Below are positions 15,933-23,804 of a stretch of 27,784 bases of DNA, one piece after another (the stretch's first letter is position 1; each line of letters opens with the position of its first letter). The notes below the pieces were generated by a model. It was not told where the DNA came from. It saw only the letters and a program-made list of their open reading frames with translations, and searched no databases. Origin of the DNA: a virus; IMG/VR virus record IMGVR_UViG_3300032236_000482, positions 1-27,784 of that record. One strand, given 5' to 3'. Both the position numbers and the translations under genes were made by a program.

Positions 15933-17647
15933 TATTATTTCAAAAAGTTAGGTGGAAGAATTTTCTTTCTACTGGTGCACATTATACAGAAATTAATTTT
16001 ACCAAATCACAGAACACTTTGATAATTGGTCAAAATGGTGCTGGTAAATCCACTATATTGGATGCATTATGTTTTGGTTTATTTGGTAAACCATTTCGTA
16101 AAATAAATAAACCACAACTGGTAAACTCTATCAATACAAAAGACTGTGTTGTGGAAGTATTCTTTAATATTGGTCAAAAACAATATAAGATTGTTCGTGG
16201 TATTAAACCGAATACATTTGAAATTTATATCAATGATGTTTTGCTGAACCAGGATGCCGCTGCAAAAGACTATCAGGAAGTACTAGAGAAACAAATTCTC
16301 AAATTAAACTACAAGTCCTTCACGCAGGTGGTAATCCTTGGTTCAGCATCATTTGTTCCGTTCATGCAGTTATCTGCCAATGACCGCAGAACAATCATCG
16401 AGGACTTACTCGACATTCAAATCTTTTCGTCAATGAATGGCGTAGTCAAAGAAAAACTATCCGAATTCAAAGAAGATATTACCAAAGCCAAATATGGTAT
16501 CTCTCTGACAGAAGAAAAGATTAAACTTCAATTACAGAATATTGAAGAACATAAGATACATACCGATGTTGAGATTGCCAAGATACTGGCTGAAATTGGT
16601 AAATCAAAAGAACAACACAGCAAATTGCAAAATGATATTGAGTTGATTAACAAACATGTTAAAGTATTGAACTCAAAGATTGGTGATAAGAAAGAAAAAC
16701 TGGAAAAGAAATCTAAAGGTCTATTTCAGGTCAAAGGTAAGATTGAAAACAATATTAAGAAGAATGAAAAAGATATTGAATTCTACCAACACAATGATAA
16801 CTGTCCTACTTGTAAACAATCTATTGAACCAGATTTCAAAGAACAACAGGTAACAGAACGTAACAATAAACTGAATACACAGAAGACCGGCCTTACTGAG
16901 GTAGAAACTGAACTTGAAAACATCACCAATGAAATGTCGGAAATCACCAAGATTATCCAACACATTGTTGAACACCAAAATCAGGTAACAGAACATAATG
17001 CCACGATGAGAGCCATCAGTACATACATTGATAAATTAAACAAACAGTATGATGAACTGTCTGTCAAAGTTAATACTCCACAAACCGATAATCAAAAGTT
17101 ATTGGAATTGAAAGCCGAATTGTTTGAGTTCAATGTGGCATATGAACAGTTAATGAATGAAAAACATTACTATGAATTTGCAGGCTCTCTGTTGAAAGAT
17201 ACTGGTATCAAAACCAAAATCATTAAACAATATTTGCCAATTATGAACAAGTTAATTAATAAGTACCTGACTGCCATGGACTTCTTTGTTAACTTTAACA
17301 TCAACGAAAACTTTGAAGAAACAATTAAGAGTAGGCACCGTGATGAATTCTCTTATGCCAACTTTTCTGAAGGTGAGAAGATGCGTATAGATTTAGCACT
17401 TCTTTTTACATGGAGACAGATTGCTAAAATGAAAAACTCTACCAATACAAACCTATTGATACTAGATGAGGTATTTGATTCTAGTCTTGATACAGTTGGT
17501 ACAGAAGAATTTCTAAAATTGATACATGAAATGGGACAAGATACGAATGTGTTTGTTATTTCACATAAAGGAGACCAACTGTTCGATAAGTTCCGTTCGG
17601 TTATTAAGTTTGAGAAAAAAGGAAACTTTTCAAGGATTGCAAAATGA
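15929..17647 (+). CDS. 46: Recombination nuclease subunit gp46 (Rad50/SbcC-like)
   Basis: This 572-residue SMC-type ATPase (T4 gp46 560) is complete. Walker A is GQNGAGKST (34-42), the zinc hook CPTC (292-295), the ABC signature NFSEGEKMR (478-486) and Walker B LLILDE (509-514), followed by the D-loop SLD. Coiled-coil arms occupy about 175-290 and 300-410 around the hook. It tethers DNA ends and controls gp47. The start overlaps the gp47 stop (ATGA) and its stop overlaps the peptide deformylase start, so the three genes should be translated together. Confidence 0.97.
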   Translation: MILFQKVRWKNFLSTGAHYTEINFTKSQNTLIIGQNGAGKSTILDALCFGLFGKPFRKINKPQLVNSINTKDCVVEVFFNIGQKQYKIVRGIKPNTFEIYINDVLLNQDAAAKDYQEVLEKQILKLNYKSFTQVVILGSASFVPFMQLSANDRRTIIEDLLDIQIFSSMNGVVKEKLSEFKEDITKAKYGISLTEEKIKLQLQNIEEHKIHTDVEIAKILAEIGKSKEQHSKLQNDIELINKHVKVLNSKIGDKKEKLEKKSKGLFQVKGKIENNIKKNEKDIEFYQHNDNCPTCKQSIEPDFKEQQVTERNNKLNTQKTGLTEVETELENITNEMSEITKIIQHIVEHQNQVTEHNATMRAISTYIDKLNKQYDELSVKVNTPQTDNQKLLELKAELFEFNVAYEQLMNEKHYYEFAGSLLKDTGIKTKIIKQYLPIMNKLINKYLTAMDFFVNFNINENFEETIKSRHRDEFSYANFSEGEKMRIDLALLFTWRQIAKMKNSTNTNLLILDEVFDSSLDTVGTEEFLKLIHEMGQDTNVFVISHKGDQLFDKFRSVIKFEKKGNFSRIAK

Positions 17648-18264
17648 GTACAAATGACGATATAATTTTATATAATACCGAAGATACTGTAAAACGTGTA
17701 CAACCACAAATTAAAACATTTGATTTGGTTGACCCAACACATCCAGCATTACACAAAGCATTAATAGATTTTGATTTTGACAATGCACCAATTAATCCAA
17801 ATGATTTTGCTTCATCACTTGTTGAGACTTGTAAGAAAAATAATGGACTTGGTTTATCCGCCAACCAATGTGGATTTGAACATCGTGTATTCGTGATGGG
17901 TGCCGGTGAAGATTATATCGCCTGTTACAATCCAAAAGTAATTGAATTGGAAGGTGAAACACATATGGAAGAAGGTTGCCTTACTTTTCCATTATTAATG
18001 TTGAGAGTTACCAGACCTAAAAAAATTAAAGTTGAATACCAGGATTTCACAGGTGTGAAAAGAGAGGCAACTTTTGATGGCATAAGTGCAAGAGTTTTTC
18101 TCCACGAGCTTGACCATATGAACGGGATAGTGTATACTAGTCGTGTAAAACCTTTGGCGTTTCAATATGGTTTAAAGAAACTAAACAAAATTCGCCGAAA
18201 GTATTTTAATCCTAAAGTTATGGCAAAACTAGCAGCACAACGAAACAATGGCAAAACAACTTAA
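17644..18264 (+). CDS. def: Peptide deformylase
   Basis: This 206-residue protein has the three deformylase motifs: GLGLSANQ (68-75; family GxGxAAxQ), EGCLTFP (110-116, metal ligand Cys112) and HELDH (154-158, metal ligands His154 and His158, catalytic Glu155). The family removes the formyl group from nascent proteins, and phage copies are known from cyanophages, where they are thought to keep up with fast viral or photosystem-protein synthesis. About 50 residues precede motif I in a longer-than-usual N-terminal region. It overlaps gp46 by four bases and the DruA-like gene by 17, so it sits in a tight cluster. Enzyme identity is firm, physiological role inferred. Confidence 0.95.
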   Translation: MSTNDDIILYNTEDTVKRVQPQIKTFDLVDPTHPALHKALIDFDFDNAPINPNDFASSLVETCKKNNGLGLSANQCGFEHRVFVMGAGEDYIACYNPKVIELEGETHMEEGCLTFPLLMLRVTRPKKIKVEYQDFTGVKREATFDGISARVFLHELDHMNGIVYTSRVKPLAFQYGLKKLNKIRRKYFNPKVMAKLAAQRNNGKTT

Positions 18265-19615
18265 AATCGTAAATACAATCTTTGGTGAAGAAGAACAAGT
18301 TTGTCAAAGTAATGTAATTCCATCTGTTGATGAACAATGGAAAATTTGGCAGCAACAAAATCTACCAGATAAAAGTGAAAAGATTGATAAAGATAAACTG
18401 AAAGAACAGTTGATTGATGATTTAACATATGCATCTAAAATGGATGTACGTGAATATACTTTGTATCAAAAATGGACAGAAGTTAAGAAAAGATATCCAC
18501 TCAAAACATCATCTACACTTGGTGATGAGATTGTTATGGAAGATCCAGCACAAAATGATATAATTCAAAAAGTTAAACGAAAATTCTGGATGCCTGAATC
18601 ACCAGATGATTATGCCAAATTGAGACCTATCATGCAATTGTCGAATGGTAATGAAGGTGAATATACAGTTGATAAATGGAATGCTATTCGTACATTTTCT
18701 TCCACAATGAAGAACAATTCTAATATCGGTCGTAATCTATTTTATACGGTGATTGATGGACAGACCGAAAAATATCTTGGTGTCATTTGTATATCATCCG
18801 ACTTCTTAGACCTTACACCAAGAGATAATAAAATTGGTTGGTCGAGAGATGTTAAAACACAACAAAGTATGATTAATCATACGGCCATTGGTTCTACAAT
18901 CGTACCTCTACAACCACTAGGTTTTAATTATATGGGAGGCAAATTACTTGCCTTATTATGTTTATCCGATACAGTACAAAATGATTGGAAGGTAAAATAT
19001 GGAGATACACTCGTTGGTGTTACCACTACTTCTCTTTATGGCAGCACAAAGTCCAATGGTCTTTCTCAGTATGATGGTTTGGAACATTGGGAGAAGATGG
19101 GATTTTCATCTGGTTCAGTTGCTTTTGAACCATCAAAGAAAACAGTAAACGAAATTTATCAATGGGTTAAACAGAACTATCCTGAAAAATATTTTGAATG
19201 GTGGGATGCAAAAAAGCCAACCACAAAATTAGATAAAAATGGTAATGGAAAAGATGGTGGTTTGCCATTAAAACGTGACCATAAAAATCGTACACTTAAT
19301 TTTGCTTATTCCAAACTAGGCATTCCAAAAGAATTAATTCGTACAGAACATGCGAGAGGTATCTATTTCTCACCTCTCTATAATAACACCAATGAATATC
19401 TCCGTAAAGAGATTGGTGATAAAGAACTGGTTAAATCATTTGATACCAGTGTCGAAACCCTAACAGATATTTGGAAAACCAAATATGCTAAAGGTCGTAT
19501 ATCAATGTTGAAGAAAAAGAACAATGTATCTTATGAATCTTTGTTCTATGATGACTTGATATACCTGTCTTGGGAAGAAACCAAGGCAAAATATCTACCA
19601 CAAGTTGGCAGATAA
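18248..19615 (+). CDS. DruA-like (DUF4338-like) protein
   Basis: This 455-residue protein has a central segment (about 165-290) resembling the DUF4338 family that includes DruA of the Druantia anti-phage system: FYTVIDGQTEKYLGVICISS, then LTPRDNKIGWS, SMINHTAIGSTIVPLQPLG, LLALLCLSDTVQNDWKVKYG and a closing TTSLYGSTKSNG. DUF4338 is broad and mostly uncharacterised, so the name does not establish defence. The N-terminal 120 residues are charged and helical, the C-terminal 150 residues (KKPTTKLDKNGNGKDGG onward) look unrelated to any domain I know. It overlaps deformylase by 17 bases and is followed by a new promoter. Recognition by eye, so a profile search is needed. Confidence 0.6.
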   Translation: MAKQLKIVNTIFGEEEQVCQSNVIPSVDEQWKIWQQQNLPDKSEKIDKDKLKEQLIDDLTYASKMDVREYTLYQKWTEVKKRYPLKTSSTLGDEIVMEDPAQNDIIQKVKRKFWMPESPDDYAKLRPIMQLSNGNEGEYTVDKWNAIRTFSSTMKNNSNIGRNLFYTVIDGQTEKYLGVICISSDFLDLTPRDNKIGWSRDVKTQQSMINHTAIGSTIVPLQPLGFNYMGGKLLALLCLSDTVQNDWKVKYGDTLVGVTTTSLYGSTKSNGLSQYDGLEHWEKMGFSSGSVAFEPSKKTVNEIYQWVKQNYPEKYFEWWDAKKPTTKLDKNGNGKDGGLPLKRDHKNRTLNFAYSKLGIPKELIRTEHARGIYFSPLYNNTNEYLRKEIGDKELVKSFDTSVETLTDIWKTKYAKGRISMLKKKNNVSYESLFYDDLIYLSWEETKAKYLPQVGR

Positions 19616-19636
19616 TAAAATATACCATGAAAATGG

Positions 19637-19665
19637 TTGACAGAAGTACTATATAATAGTATAAT
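19637..19665 (+). promoter_or_regulatory. Sigma70-type promoter for winged-helix gene
   Basis: A perfect TTGACA (19637-19642), 17-base spacer and TATAAT (19660-19665) precede the gene at 19717. An overlapping second TATAAT (19652-19657) is only 9 bases from the -35 and is not usable with it. The predicted leader is about 45 bases with an AGGAG ribosome site. Confidence 0.93.
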
Positions 19666-19716
19666 ATGAACACTTGTGTAAACAAGACTTTGAAACTTTG
19701 TCATTAGGAGATTAAT

Positions 19717-19983
19717 ATGACTAAACTATCCGCAAAACAACGTATGTTGAATGCTTTGAGCAAACCAGAAGGTTACAATACCTTCACAGTCGAGCAAGCT
19801 CGCCGCCGTTTCGGCATCACCAACGTGTCTGCACGTATTGACGAACTTCGCCAAGAAGGTCACGTTATCTATACTAACACCAAGTACAATGCTGATGGTG
19901 TTAAAGTTGCTTCTTACCGCATGGGTAAGCCAACTAAAGCTATGGTGCGCACAGCACTTAAAGCAGGTTACAGCTTAGCTTAA
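19717..19983 (+). CDS. Small winged-helix DNA-binding protein
   Basis: This basic 88-residue protein has a helix-turn-helix at about 23-48 (TFTVEQARRRFGITNVSARIDELRQEG), a wing with VIYTNTKYNADGVKVASYRMG (about 50-70) and a basic tail. It belongs with the short helix-turn-helix proteins common in T4-like and other phages. It is monocistronic: perfect sigma70 promoter, AGGAG ribosome site (19704-19708) and a strong terminator at 19994-20030. C-ending codons (CGC, TTC, ATC, AAC) are more frequent than in flanking genes, as in gp23, so high expression is likely. It could be an early regulator or a nucleoid-type DNA-binding protein; the target is unknown. Confidence 0.85.
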   Translation: MTKLSAKQRMLNALSKPEGYNTFTVEQARRRFGITNVSARIDELRQEGHVIYTNTKYNADGVKVASYRMGKPTKAMVRTALKAGYSLA

Positions 19984-19993
19984 ACCACTTATT

Positions 19994-20030
19994 AGGGAGA
20001 CCACCGTATTGGTGGTACTCCCTTTTTTTT
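19994..20030 (+). terminator. Terminator after winged-helix gene
   Basis: GGGAG-A-CCACC (19995-20005) pairs with GGTGG-TA-CTCCC (20011-20022) around a five-base loop with a small internal bulge. Eight T's follow. No sigma70 promoter or late box lies between it and the next gene, so some readthrough must reach 20047. Confidence 0.93.
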
Positions 20031-20046
20031 ATTCCTTGGAGAGCAA

Positions 20047-20865
20047 ATGGAAATTTCAATTAAAAAAGAAGAACTACAAAAGAAAAGTATATTTGTAGCC
20101 ACACCAATGTATGGTGGTATGAACCATGGATTGTATGCCAAAGCTTGTCTTGACCTACAAGCAATTTGTATGCAATACGGAGTTAAAATTAAATTTTCAT
20201 TTCTTTTCAATGAATCTTTGATTACTAGAGCAAGAAATTATTTGGTAGATGAATTTCTTCATCGTTCGGACTGTACACATTTATTGTTTATTGATTCTGA
20301 TATTCATTTTAACCCACAAGATGTAATTGCTTTGTTGGCACTTGATAAAGATGTTATTGGTGGTCCTTATCCTAAGAAAACTATCAAATGGCGTGCTGTT
20401 AAAAAGGCAATGGAAAAGAATCCAGATATCAAAGAAAGTGATTTGGCAAATGTAACTGGTGATTTTGTTTTTAATCCAGTTAAAGGTACTGCTAAATTTT
20501 CTGTTACTGAACCTTTAGAAGTGCTTGAGATTGGTACAGGTTTTATGTTGGTAAATCGTGATGTGTTTGCCAAGATGGAAGCAGCATATCCAATGATTCG
20601 TTATAAACCAGACCATGTTGGCCAAGCCAACTTTGATGGCTCACGTTATATTCAAGCTTTCTTTGATACAGTTATTGACACCAAAGATTCTATCACCGGT
20701 GGCGGTTCAGACCGTTATCTATCAGAAGATTATATGTTTTGCCAAATGTGGCGTAAGATTGGTGGAGAAATTCATTTGTGTCCTTGGATGCGTACAGACC
20801 ATATTGGTACATATCATTTCAAAGGTGATATGCCATCTGTTGCTAACTTTGTTGGTGAGATGTAA
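20047..20865 (+). CDS. GT-A type glycosyltransferase
   Basis: This 272-residue protein has a nucleotide-sugar-transferase pattern: KSIFVATPMYGG near the N-terminus, then the segment TRARNYLVDEFL, then HLLFIDSDIHFNP, where DSD (83-85) is the DxD metal and nucleotide-sugar site. The acceptor side has VIGGPYPKKTIKW and EIGTGFMLVNRDVF, with a final HIGTYHFKGDMP. Such proteins are frequent in aquatic T4-likes and may modify DNA, capsid or host surface polysaccharide; the donor and acceptor cannot be read from sequence. A GGAG ribosome site precedes the ATG. It overlaps the next gene by one base (TAATG). Confidence 0.8.
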   Translation: MEISIKKEELQKKSIFVATPMYGGMNHGLYAKACLDLQAICMQYGVKIKFSFLFNESLITRARNYLVDEFLHRSDCTHLLFIDSDIHFNPQDVIALLALDKDVIGGPYPKKTIKWRAVKKAMEKNPDIKESDLANVTGDFVFNPVKGTAKFSVTEPLEVLEIGTGFMLVNRDVFAKMEAAYPMIRYKPDHVGQANFDGSRYIQAFFDTVIDTKDSITGGGSDRYLSEDYMFCQMWRKIGGEIHLCPWMRTDHIGTYHFKGDMPSVANFVGEM

Positions 20866-21188
20866 TGGGTACAGGTCGTAAGTATGATGGTGGTAAACTA
20901 GAATATGGTTTACTTCCAGCATTTGCATTAGAGGAGACTGTCAAAGTACTTACCTTTGGCGCTCAAAAATATGAACGTGGTAATTGGCAAAAAGTACCTG
21001 ACGCAAAACGTAGGTACTTTGACGCATTACAACGGCATATTTGGTCATGGAAACAAGGCGAACAACTTGACCCCGAATCTGGCATACATCATTTAGCCCA
21101 CGCAATGTGTTGCTTGATGTTTTTGTATGAACATGATATAATAAACTTTGAAAACTTAAATAATGGAGAAGTGAATGAAACTATCTAA
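20865..21188 (+). CDS. dATP/dGTP diphosphohydrolase-type (MazG-like) protein
   Basis: This 107-residue protein begins with GRKYDGGKLEYGLLPAFALEETVKVLTFGAQKYERGNW and continues with RYFDALQRHIWSWKQGE, LDPESGIHHLAHAMCCLMFLYE. This is the pattern of the phage dATP/dGTP diphosphohydrolase domain (all-alpha NTP-PPase superfamily, which includes MazZ). MazZ-type enzymes hydrolyse dATP and dGTP, and in phages with 2-aminoadenine they help build the Z-genome, but similar proteins are widespread in phages without it. The ATG overlaps the preceding stop. Its last 14 bases overlap gp45, whose promoter lies inside this gene. Confidence 0.8.
   Translation: MGTGRKYDGGKLEYGLLPAFALEETVKVLTFGAQKYERGNWQKVPDAKRRYFDALQRHIWSWKQGEQLDPESGIHHLAHAMCCLMFLYEHDIINFENLNNGEVNETI
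21114..21142 (+). promoter_or_regulatory. Sigma70-type promoter for gp45
   Basis: TTGATG (21114-21119), a 17-base spacer and perfect TATAAT (21137-21142) lie within the end of the preceding gene, 32 bases before the gp45 ATG. The -35 has two mismatches to TTGACA. Confidence 0.7.
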
Positions 21189-21849
21189 CGAAACACTTAA
21201 TGTGTTAAAGAACTTTGCTGGAATTAATTCTGGAATTGAGTTCAAAACCGGCAACAAGATTGCCACCATTTCATCTACAAAGACTGTGCTTGCCAAAGCA
21301 ACTCTGCCTGATGAATTCCCACAAGACTTTTGTATCTATGATTTGAATCAATTCTTATCAGTACATTCTCTTGGTAAAGATACTGAATTGGATTTTGATT
21401 CTAATAATGTTGTATTCAAATCTGGTCGTTCTAAGACCAAGTATCGTATGACCGCAAAGTCTATGATTGTATCGGCACCAGAGAAAGAGTTGACACTACC
21501 TTCCATCGATGGTTCTTTTAAATTGAAAGATGAAGACCTTGCGCAAGCATTGAAGAATGCTGCTGTCTTGGGTTCACCTAATATTGCTTTTGAATCTGAT
21601 GGTTCTAAAATCTCTGTAACTTGTTTCAATGCCAAAGATGATTCAGCACACACAAACACAATCGAAATCGGTACAACCGATAACGATAAACAATTCAAAG
21701 CTGTCTTTCTTGTTGAAAACTTTAAGATGATTCCTGGCACATATAATGTACAGGTATCTTCAAAAGGTCTGGCATCTTTTGTTAATGAAAAAGGCGACTT
21801 GCAGTACTGGATTGCAATTGAAGCTAAAGAATCTAAATTTGGAGAATAA
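21175..21849 (+). CDS. 45: Sliding clamp gp45
   Basis: This 224-residue protein aligns with T4 gp45 (228): MKLSNETLNVLKNFAGINSGIEF (T4 MKLSKDTTALLKNFATINSGIML), CIYDLNQFLSVHSL, the interdomain LKDEDLAQALKNAAVLGSPNIAF, FNAKDDSAHTNTIEI and MIPGTYNVQV. It forms the trimeric ring that tethers the polymerase and, in T4, activates late transcription with gp55. It has its own promoter, a GGAGAAG ribosome site and starts inside the end of the diphosphohydrolase gene. Four small genes separate it from the clamp loader, which in T4 lies closer. Confidence 0.96.
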   Translation: MKLSNETLNVLKNFAGINSGIEFKTGNKIATISSTKTVLAKATLPDEFPQDFCIYDLNQFLSVHSLGKDTELDFDSNNVVFKSGRSKTKYRMTAKSMIVSAPEKELTLPSIDGSFKLKDEDLAQALKNAAVLGSPNIAFESDGSKISVTCFNAKDDSAHTNTIEIGTTDNDKQFKAVFLVENFKMIPGTYNVQVSSKGLASFVNEKGDLQYWIAIEAKESKFGE

Positions 21850-21850
21850 T

Positions 21851-22039
21851 ATGTTTTATGTTACTGATGCTGTTACCAAAAATCGTGTAGCACTTAATCC
21901 TAAACACATCGTTGCTGTATTTAAAATTCCAGAAGGTGAACAAGCAGGTAAAACTGGTGTCAATCTTGTGAATGGAAGCATTGTTTGTGAAGAAGAAGAT
22001 TACGCTATTGTAGCTGAAATTAATAACGCTGGTAATTAA
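21851..22039 (+). CDS. Unrecognised 62-residue protein
   Basis: An ATG at 21851 follows GGAG (21841-21844) directly after gp45. It gives MFYVTDAVTKNRVALNPKHI, followed by VAVFKIPEGEQAGKTGVNLV and an acidic end. A frame open further upstream would only overlap gp45 and has no ribosome site. The predicted beta strands suggest a small barrel or LytTR-like domain, but no family is recognised. It is one of four small genes placed between clamp and clamp loader, so it may belong with replication or late transcription. Confidence 0.75.
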   Translation: MFYVTDAVTKNRVALNPKHIVAVFKIPEGEQAGKTGVNLVNGSIVCEEEDYAIVAEINNAGN

Positions 22040-22040
22040 T

Positions 22041-22316
22041 ATGACCAAAGTAAATACATTATTTGGTTCTTTTGATGAAGATGACCTGAAAAAACTCAAA
22101 GGTTATGTTGATGAGGTTGTACTTCATATGCACAAGAATGATGGCAACAATGCTGCCATTAAAGATATTGTGGATATTGCACATGATGAATTGAAGATTC
22201 CCAAAAAGATTCTCAAACGTATGGCAAAGACACAACACAAGAACTCATTTCAAACTGAAGTTGCTGAATCAAAAGAATTCGAAGCATTATACGAAAGTAT
22301 GGTAGAGGTGAAGTGA
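22041..22316 (+). CDS. Small charged helical protein, possibly DsbA-like
   Basis: This 91-residue protein has DEDDLKKLKGYVDEVVLHMHKN, then AAIKDIVDIAHDELKIPKKILKRMAKTQHKNSF and an acidic helix. The pattern and size recall the small phage proteins grouped with T4 DsbA, a dsDNA-binding protein that supports late transcription; the resemblance is weak and based on pattern, not alignment. It starts one base after the previous stop and its stop overlaps the start of the next gene (TGATG). It lies between gp45 and gp44, a sensible place for a late-transcription accessory factor. Confidence 0.7.
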   Translation: MTKVNTLFGSFDEDDLKKLKGYVDEVVLHMHKNDGNNAAIKDIVDIAHDELKIPKKILKRMAKTQHKNSFQTEVAESKEFEALYESMVEVK

Positions 22317-22522
22317 TGCAAGTATTTGATATTAGTCATGAGGAATATATTGCTGTACTTGAAACAGAAGCCGAAACTCTCAGACGTTATTATTACAAAC
22401 CAGAAACAGAAGGTACAGGATATTTTAATACAGCAATTGCTGTGTTAGAACAACGTATTAACGAACTCAAAACTGGTACTGGTGTTAGTGATGAGAAGTT
22501 TGTTTATAAACCAACAAAATGA
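22316..22522 (+). CDS. Unrecognised 68-residue protein
   Basis: The ATG at 22316 overlaps the preceding stop as TGATG and has a GAGGTG ribosome site; a GTG three bases earlier is less likely. The protein is mostly helical: FDISHEEYIAVLETEAETLRRYYYKPE, then TAIAVLEQRINELKTG and a FVYKPTK tail. The last motif recurs as FVYRPTK in the next gene's product, perhaps reflecting an ancient relationship or a shared binding partner. No family is recognised. Coupling on both sides marks it as a true gene. Confidence 0.75.
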   Translation: MQVFDISHEEYIAVLETEAETLRRYYYKPETEGTGYFNTAIAVLEQRINELKTGTGVSDEKFVYKPTK

Positions 22523-22851
22523 TGCAACAACTTGAAATAGAGTTCTTTTGGCCTCTAACTGAGCAAACTGAATTGAACTTGGATTTTACTTCAAGTGAAA
22601 AATGGAATGAAGAATGGCGAAAGAGACAATGGAATAATACTGCAAATAGTGGTACTTTTTTAATTAGTAGTGGCACAGGTACTATCGGTTGGTCTCAACC
22701 TACTTCTTTTGTTGTGAAACCTTCTGCAAAAAATGTTGGTAAGTGGGAAATATCAGAATCTATGTTTGTGTATAGACCCACGAAACCAAATGCCGTCATC
22801 AGGTTTATGGCCAAACACCTTCTTGGCTTTAAATGGCACGATGAAATTTAA
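22519..22851 (+). CDS. Unrecognised 110-residue protein
   Basis: It overlaps the preceding gene by four bases (ATGA) and precedes gp44 by 20 bases. The protein has several Trp and Phe residues: EFFWPLTEQTELNLDF at the start, KWNEEWRKRQWNNT (about 28-41), then a Ser/Thr/Gly segment and a FVYRPTKPNAVIRFMAKHLLGF end. It has a mixed charge and no long membrane segment. No family is recognised. Its position suggests a role in replication or in the gp44/gp62 operon. Confidence 0.75.
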   Translation: MMQQLEIEFFWPLTEQTELNLDFTSSEKWNEEWRKRQWNNTANSGTFLISSGTGTIGWSQPTSFVVKPSAKNVGKWEISESMFVYRPTKPNAVIRFMAKHLLGFKWHDEI

Positions 22852-22871
22852 TTATATTATGGAGAATTTGA

Positions 22872-23804
22872 ATGTCAGAACACATGTTGTGGGTGGAGAA
22901 GTATCGTCCACAGAAAATTGAAGATTGTATTCTTCCTGATGCCTTAAAGGCAACCTTTCAGGAATTTGTAAATCGTAAAGAGATTCCCAATCTACTTCTG
23001 GCAGGAACAGCAGGTGTCGGTAAGACTACTGTTGCTCGTGCTATGTGTGAAGAAGTAGGTTGTGATTACATTATCATTAACGGTTCTGATGAGAATGGTG
23101 TTGACACCATTCGTATTAAAATCAAAAACTATGCTTCGTCAATGTCCTTGACTGGTGGTCGTAAGGTCATTATTCTAGATGAAGCAGACTATCTAACGCC
23201 TAATGCACAGGCTATCCTACGTGCAGGTATTGAAGAATTTGCATCTAACTGTTCTTTCATATTCACCTGTAACTTTAAGAATCGGATTATTGATCCTATT
23301 CATTCCCGTTGTACTGTAATTGATGTTAAACCAAATGGTTCTAAAGCCAAGATGGCCACAGCATTTTTCAAACGTGTTGAATCTATTCTAAAAGAAGAAG
23401 GTATCACATACGATAAAGAAGTTGTTGCTGCTGTTGTCACTAAACATTTCCCTGATAATCGCCGTATTCTTAATGAATTACAACGATATGGTGTATCAGG
23501 TAGTATTGACAAAGGTATTCTTGCGTCAGTTTCCGATGTACAACTAGGTGAGTTAACTAAGTCACTTAAAGATAAAGACTTTGCTGGTGCTCGTAAATGG
23601 GTCACCATGAACTTGGACAATGATCCTACACGTATCTTTCGTAAATTGTATGATGGTTTATATGAACTGTTGAAAGCCAATTCGGTACCTCAACTGGTTC
23701 TTATCCTTGCCAAGTATCAATATCAAGCGGCATTTGTGGCTGACCATGAAATCAATTTGATTGCCTGTCTCACAGAAATTATGGTGGAATGTGAGTTCAA
23801 ATAA
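22872..23804 (+). CDS. 44: Clamp loader large subunit gp44
   Basis: This 310-residue AAA+ ATPase (T4 gp44 319) starts MSEHMLWVEKYRPQKIEDCI, as T4-type loaders do. Walker A is AGTAGVGKT (44-52), Walker B ILDEAD (101-106), sensor region FTCNFKNRI and the arginine-finger SRC motif 145-147. Four copies with one gp62 open and load gp45 on primed DNA. GGAG at 22861-22864 gives the ribosome site. The stop overlaps the gp62 start (TAATG). Confidence 0.97.
   Translation: MSEHMLWVEKYRPQKIEDCILPDALKATFQEFVNRKEIPNLLLAGTAGVGKTTVARAMCEEVGCDYIIINGSDENGVDTIRIKIKNYASSMSLTGGRKVIILDEADYLTPNAQAILRAGIEEFASNCSFIFTCNFKNRIIDPIHSRCTVIDVKPNGSKAKMATAFFKRVESILKEEGITYDKEVVAAVVTKHFPDNRRILNELQRYGVSGSIDKGILASVSDVQLGELTKSLKDKDFAGARKWVTMNLDNDPTRIFRKLYDGLYELLKANSVPQLVLILAKYQYQAAFVADHEINLIACLTEIMVECEFK

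Noticed and set aside
19666-19707. 13-codon frame in the winged-helix leader
   Set aside because: Its ATG immediately follows the -10 box and would be upstream of the transcription start, so it cannot be translated from this promoter.
22853-22858. TATATT before gp44 as a promoter
   Set aside because: No acceptable -35 box at 16-18 bases upstream. gp44 is probably read from the gp45 promoter.
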